A stretch of 64,000 bases of DNA, from the NCBI RefSeq assembly GCF_004681185.1, contig NZ_SRIF01000006.1, forward strand, positions 62,001-126,000. The letters run 5' to 3'. Positions 62,090-64,000 of this stretch are shown here, in pieces (position 1 is the stretch's first letter; each line of letters begins with the position of its first letter). Both the position numbers and the translations under genes were made by a program. The notes under the pieces were generated by a model. That model had not been told where the DNA came from. It saw nothing but the letters and a program-made list of their open reading frames with translations, and did no database searches. This DNA is from Haloarcula amylovorans (lineage in GTDB: Archaea > Halobacteriota > Halobacteria > Halobacteriales > Haloarculaceae).

Positions 62090-62231
62090 TGCTGAATCTA
62101 CCCTCTCTATTCAGCACGCTGTTTCTGACGGCATTCAGGCAAATTCCGGGATTTCCACCATGAACTACTAGCAGTTCTCAGGTGTTGTGGCCGCACAGCT
62201 GGACAGAGACTTGTCGGGAAACGGCGTTCGT
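62090..62231. mobile_element. MITE 3, left half, interrupted by unit F
   Basis: Starts with a 27-bp unit (62090-62116, TGCTGAAT / TATTCAGCA), then CTACTAGCAGTTCTCAGGTG and GTCGGGAAACGGCGTTCG. MITE 1 continues CTTATTCAG after GGCGTTC, whereas here the 231-bp block begins at CGTCACACC. The right half of the MITE is not seen before 64000. Confidence 0.7.
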
Positions 62232-62462
62232 CACACCCGTTGTGAACAGCGAATCGGGACTGGTCGCTCCGTTCGTGTTACAAATACTCACTACACTCCT
62301 GCAAAGAAAGGGCCGCTCCCGAGTTCTGCAGCTAGCAGACAGCCACGTCAGCGGGGGCAGGGCACGTGCCACCGCGTTCCTCAAGGTTGGTTCCGTGTCG
62401 ATTCTCTCCTCAGACCGTGTTCGTCACAGGGTTACCCCGAATACTCCACCACAACGGGTGTG
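62232..62462 (+). repeat. 231-bp inverted-repeat block, unit F
   Basis: Complete block between CACACCCGTTGTG (62232-62244) and CACAACGGGTGTG (62450-62462). Unit F is very similar to unit E across its full length. Accompanies the only intact coiled-coil gene. Confidence 0.85.
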
Positions 62463-63319
62463 ACGCCACCAGTCGTCGCTTTTCGGTCGCTGTCCTCCAG
62501 CAAATCTAAGCCGACATAGCGTTGCTCGACCAATCCTTCGGCAGTCTCCATATCCATCGCCAGCAACTCCGTCTGTGTCTGGTCCCGCCCGACCTGCCGG
62601 GTCTTCGCACCGAGATCATCGCCGCCTAACTCCTGCATTTTCTCCCAGACACGCTTGACCGTCTGTCGATGCGGCTCTTTCCCAAGTTCGGCGGTCAAAG
62701 CAGTCTCTACATCGTCCTTCGTGAAGAAGACGCCACTCCCGTCAGTCCGTTCCGTAGCGAACTCTGGCCATCGCTTGGCGACACTAATCGCCCGGTAGGT
62801 GTTCTGACGGTTCGACCGCTCGACGAACATGGTCTTGACCTTCGCTTGACGGCAGTTTGCGAAGAAATCCAGCGGCGACGAACTGGGTTCGATGCCTTCG
62901 GGCAGGGTTTCGGCGTCTTCCTGCTGATTAGGGTCAGCCTCTAATTGCTGCGCCTTGGCGATGGCGCTCTTGGCGATCTCGTGGGTTTCTTCCTGTTGTT
63001 CCTCAACGTCGTCGAGGCGACTCTCGGCTTCGGCCGATTTGCCCACAGCGGTCGTCGCGACGTCATGGGTTTGTTCCTGCTTGGCTTCGAGTTCGTCGAC
63101 GCGATCTTGGAGCTGGTCGATGGTCGCAACCAGTCCTTCGAGAACACTCGAAACGGGGGGTGGGGTTTCGTCTTCGAGCTGGCCCACCAGTTCCTGCAGG
63201 GCCTCAGTATCCGGCGCGTCGTCATCGTCGCTGATGTCCATCTCGAGCTGGGCGGCCAGCTGGTCGTCGGTAGCTGTACTGTCCGATCCACTGTCGTCGG
63301 CGTCGGTGTTGCGTGGCAT
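62432..63319 (-). CDS. Recurrent coiled-coil protein, intact copy 4
   Basis: 295 residues, start at 63319 (MPRNTDADDSGSDSTATDD). Residues 1-40 are acidic low complexity. Residues ~45-130 form a heptad-rich coiled coil (LQELVGQLEDETPPPV, then LEGLVATIDQLQDRVDELEA and SRLDDVEEQQEETHEIAKSA). Residues ~155-270 are a conserved globular part: LDFFANCRQAKVKTMFVERS, NRQNTYRAISVAKRWPEFAT, GSGVFFTKDDVETALTAELG and HRQTVKRVWEKMQELGGDDL, the latter resembling a helix-turn-helix. Three other copies here are broken. The gene contains an ORB-type element (63143-63162), and its 3' end is one arm of the 231-bp inverted repeat. I do not recognise the family; a DNA-binding replication or partition role is inference. 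Confidence 0.75.
   Translation of the reverse strand: MPRNTDADDSGSDSTATDDQLAAQLEMDISDDDDAPDTEALQELVGQLEDETPPPVSSVLEGLVATIDQLQDRVDELEAKQEQTHDVATTAVGKSAEAESRLDDVEEQQEETHEIAKSAIAKAQQLEADPNQQEDAETLPEGIEPSSSPLDFFANCRQAKVKTMFVERSNRQNTYRAISVAKRWPEFATERTDGSGVFFTKDDVETALTAELGKEPHRQTVKRVWEKMQELGGDDLGAKTRQVGRDQTQTELLAMDMETAEGLVEQRYVGLDLLEDSDRKATTGGVTPVVVEYSG
63143..63162 (-). repeat. ORB-type element inside the intact coiled-coil gene
   Basis: AACACTCGAAACGGGGGGTG, identical to the origin element core at 3627-3646 and to the site in copy 1 at 12665-12684. Encodes PPVSSV in the gene frame. Confidence 0.85.
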
Positions 63320-63331
63320 ACTGACCACAAG

Positions 63332-63375
63332 GCCCGTTCCGGAATCGAACCGGAATGACCGACCACGGGACGGGC
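63332..63375 (-). other. Two-tier hairpin upstream of the intact coiled-coil gene
   Basis: GCCCGT (63332) pairs with ACGGGC (63370-63375), and inside it TTCCGG/CCGGAA brackets AATCGAA, giving a stem-loop that ends 13 bp before the ATG at 63319. The inner part looks like a tRNA T-arm but no anticodon arm is present. Possible leader structure or protein-binding site. Confidence 0.4.
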
Positions 63376-63460
63376 TATAATCGAGTGGTGGGCAGCAGGC
63401 GCTGGCCGCTCTGGACGATGCAGTGGACACGGGCGAACGCGCCATCGGGCGCGCGGCGTC

Positions 63461-63676
63461 TCATCCCTCGACCTCCGTGCGGCGTTCGATGACGACGTCA
63501 TGCCCGTAGTTGCCATCCCGATACTGGACGGCGAGATTCTCGACGGCGGCGAACTCGTCGGTCCACTCGGTGTAGTGGACGAGGTCCCCGACGTGATAGC
63601 GCAGTCGCCACTGCGGACGCTGTGCGGGCGCTGGCTCGGGTGCAGTAGTCTGAGAACGGTCTGTCTGGGCCATCAC
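63461..63676 (-). CDS. Small protein (71 aa) next to the coiled-coil gene
   Basis: A polar N-terminus (~20 residues) is followed by WRLRYHVGDLVHYTEWTDEF, then AAVENLAVQYRDGNYGHDVV and IERRTEVEG. Beta-rich, no membrane segment or catalytic motif. It precedes the coiled-coil gene by about 140 bp in the same direction and may form a unit with it. An AT-rich TTGTAAAAACC on the minus strand (~63780-63790) could be its promoter. Family not recognised. Confidence 0.6.
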   Translation of the reverse strand: MMAQTDRSQTTAPEPAPAQRPQWRLRYHVGDLVHYTEWTDEFAAVENLAVQYRDGNYGHDVVIERRTEVEG

Positions 63677-64000
63677 CGGCCACCCCCAGTCGTCGAGTGG
63701 ACAGTCTCACGGCGTCGCTGGTGGCAGCGAACTGAACGAGGGGGCTGGCGAGGGAACCCGAATCTATCTAGCGGGAAGGTTTTTACAACTAACTGGTTAA
63801 CAAAGTGACTGCTGTCAGCGGTCCAGTCGTGAATCCTTGGTTCTCGCGTCCGGTGGTCTGGTACTCCCACCGGACGCTTCGGCCTGATACACGAACACCG
63901 ATGTGTCTCCCAGCCGCGGCCATCCTGTCTGTCGTGGGCTTGGCTGTGGTGCTGGCAGTCCGTCGCAGTGAGCGCCCGCGTGTGCCTGCGCGACAGTAGT
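63677..64000. other. Window end, no clear gene
   Basis: A plus-strand ATG at 63901 opens a 32-codon frame with one hydrophobic helix (AAAILSVVGLAVVLAVRRS) ending in a stop at 63998. It could be a tiny membrane peptide but support is weak. Confidence 0.35.

Noticed and set aside
63332..63375. Possible tRNA or tRNA-derived attachment site
   Set aside because: Only a T-arm-like hairpin and an acceptor-like stem can be formed; no D arm or anticodon arm and only ~15 bases between. Reported as a hairpin only.

Overview
The window reads as haloarchaeal DNA, most likely from a megaplasmid or other secondary replicon of a Haloarcula-like organism (genus is inference). The signs are acidic proteins (Asp/Glu-rich, few Lys), TATA boxes about 30 bases before start codons, an Orc1/Cdc6 initiator beside repeated ORB-type elements, Tat-dependent lipoproteins, HalOD1, Bat-type and TrmB-type regulators, and many broken insertion elements. 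I saw no rRNA, complete tRNA or CRISPR array.

Region by region. 0-1.3 kb: a decayed dual-specificity phosphatase reading in frame into a metallophosphoesterase. 1.4-3.7 kb: orc1/cdc6 and a replication origin with inward-facing ORB elements and an AT-rich core. 3.8-7.5 kb: a small conserved protein with putative operators, a deoxyribosyltransferase-like protein divergent from a winged-helix regulator, and a chromate exporter. 7.6-21.7 kb: a scrap-yard of truncated elements (tnpB tail, solo omega-RNA-like ends, IS6, a recurrent 231-bp inverted-repeat block with its coiled-coil gene) with living genes between (amidohydrolase, GntP permease, HTH/HalOD1 pair, Tat-exported protein, PAP2-like membrane protein). 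21.8-32.7 kb: a fructan/sucrose locus with a GH32 enzyme, a complete CUT1-type ABC importer and a DUF624 protein in one operon, divergent from a TrmB regulator fused to a degenerate sugar-kinase domain; an MFS transporter follows. 34.2-40.3 kb: a LOV-containing Bat-like regulator followed by a SipW-type signal peptidase with its secreted and anchored partners. 40.6-42 kb: HalOD1 and zinc-finger proteins and another decayed repeat. 42.1-54 kb: a second sugar locus with TrmB, UspA, two tiny ORFs, an Opp-type ABC importer and two divergent GH13 alpha-glucosidases with predicted complementary linkage preference. 54-62 kb: an island of a broken methyltransferase, an FAD monooxygenase, an alpha/beta hydrolase, a hybrid histidine kinase, a methyltransferase and a SnoaL-like protein, with 27-bp palindromes and MITEs between them. 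62.2-63.7 kb: the only intact copy of the recurrent coiled-coil gene.

The most unusual signals are: (a) the exact 20-bp core of the origin's ORB elements lying inside the coding sequence of the recurrent coiled-coil gene, in both copies that keep that region; (b) that gene's association with a constant 231-bp block bounded by 16-bp inverted repeats, four complete copies in the window, one interrupting a MITE; (c) the TrmB-kinase fusion over the fructan locus; and (d) a LOV-type photoreceptor regulator next to a secreted-fibre-like operon. All functional statements are from reading sequence; no database search was run.
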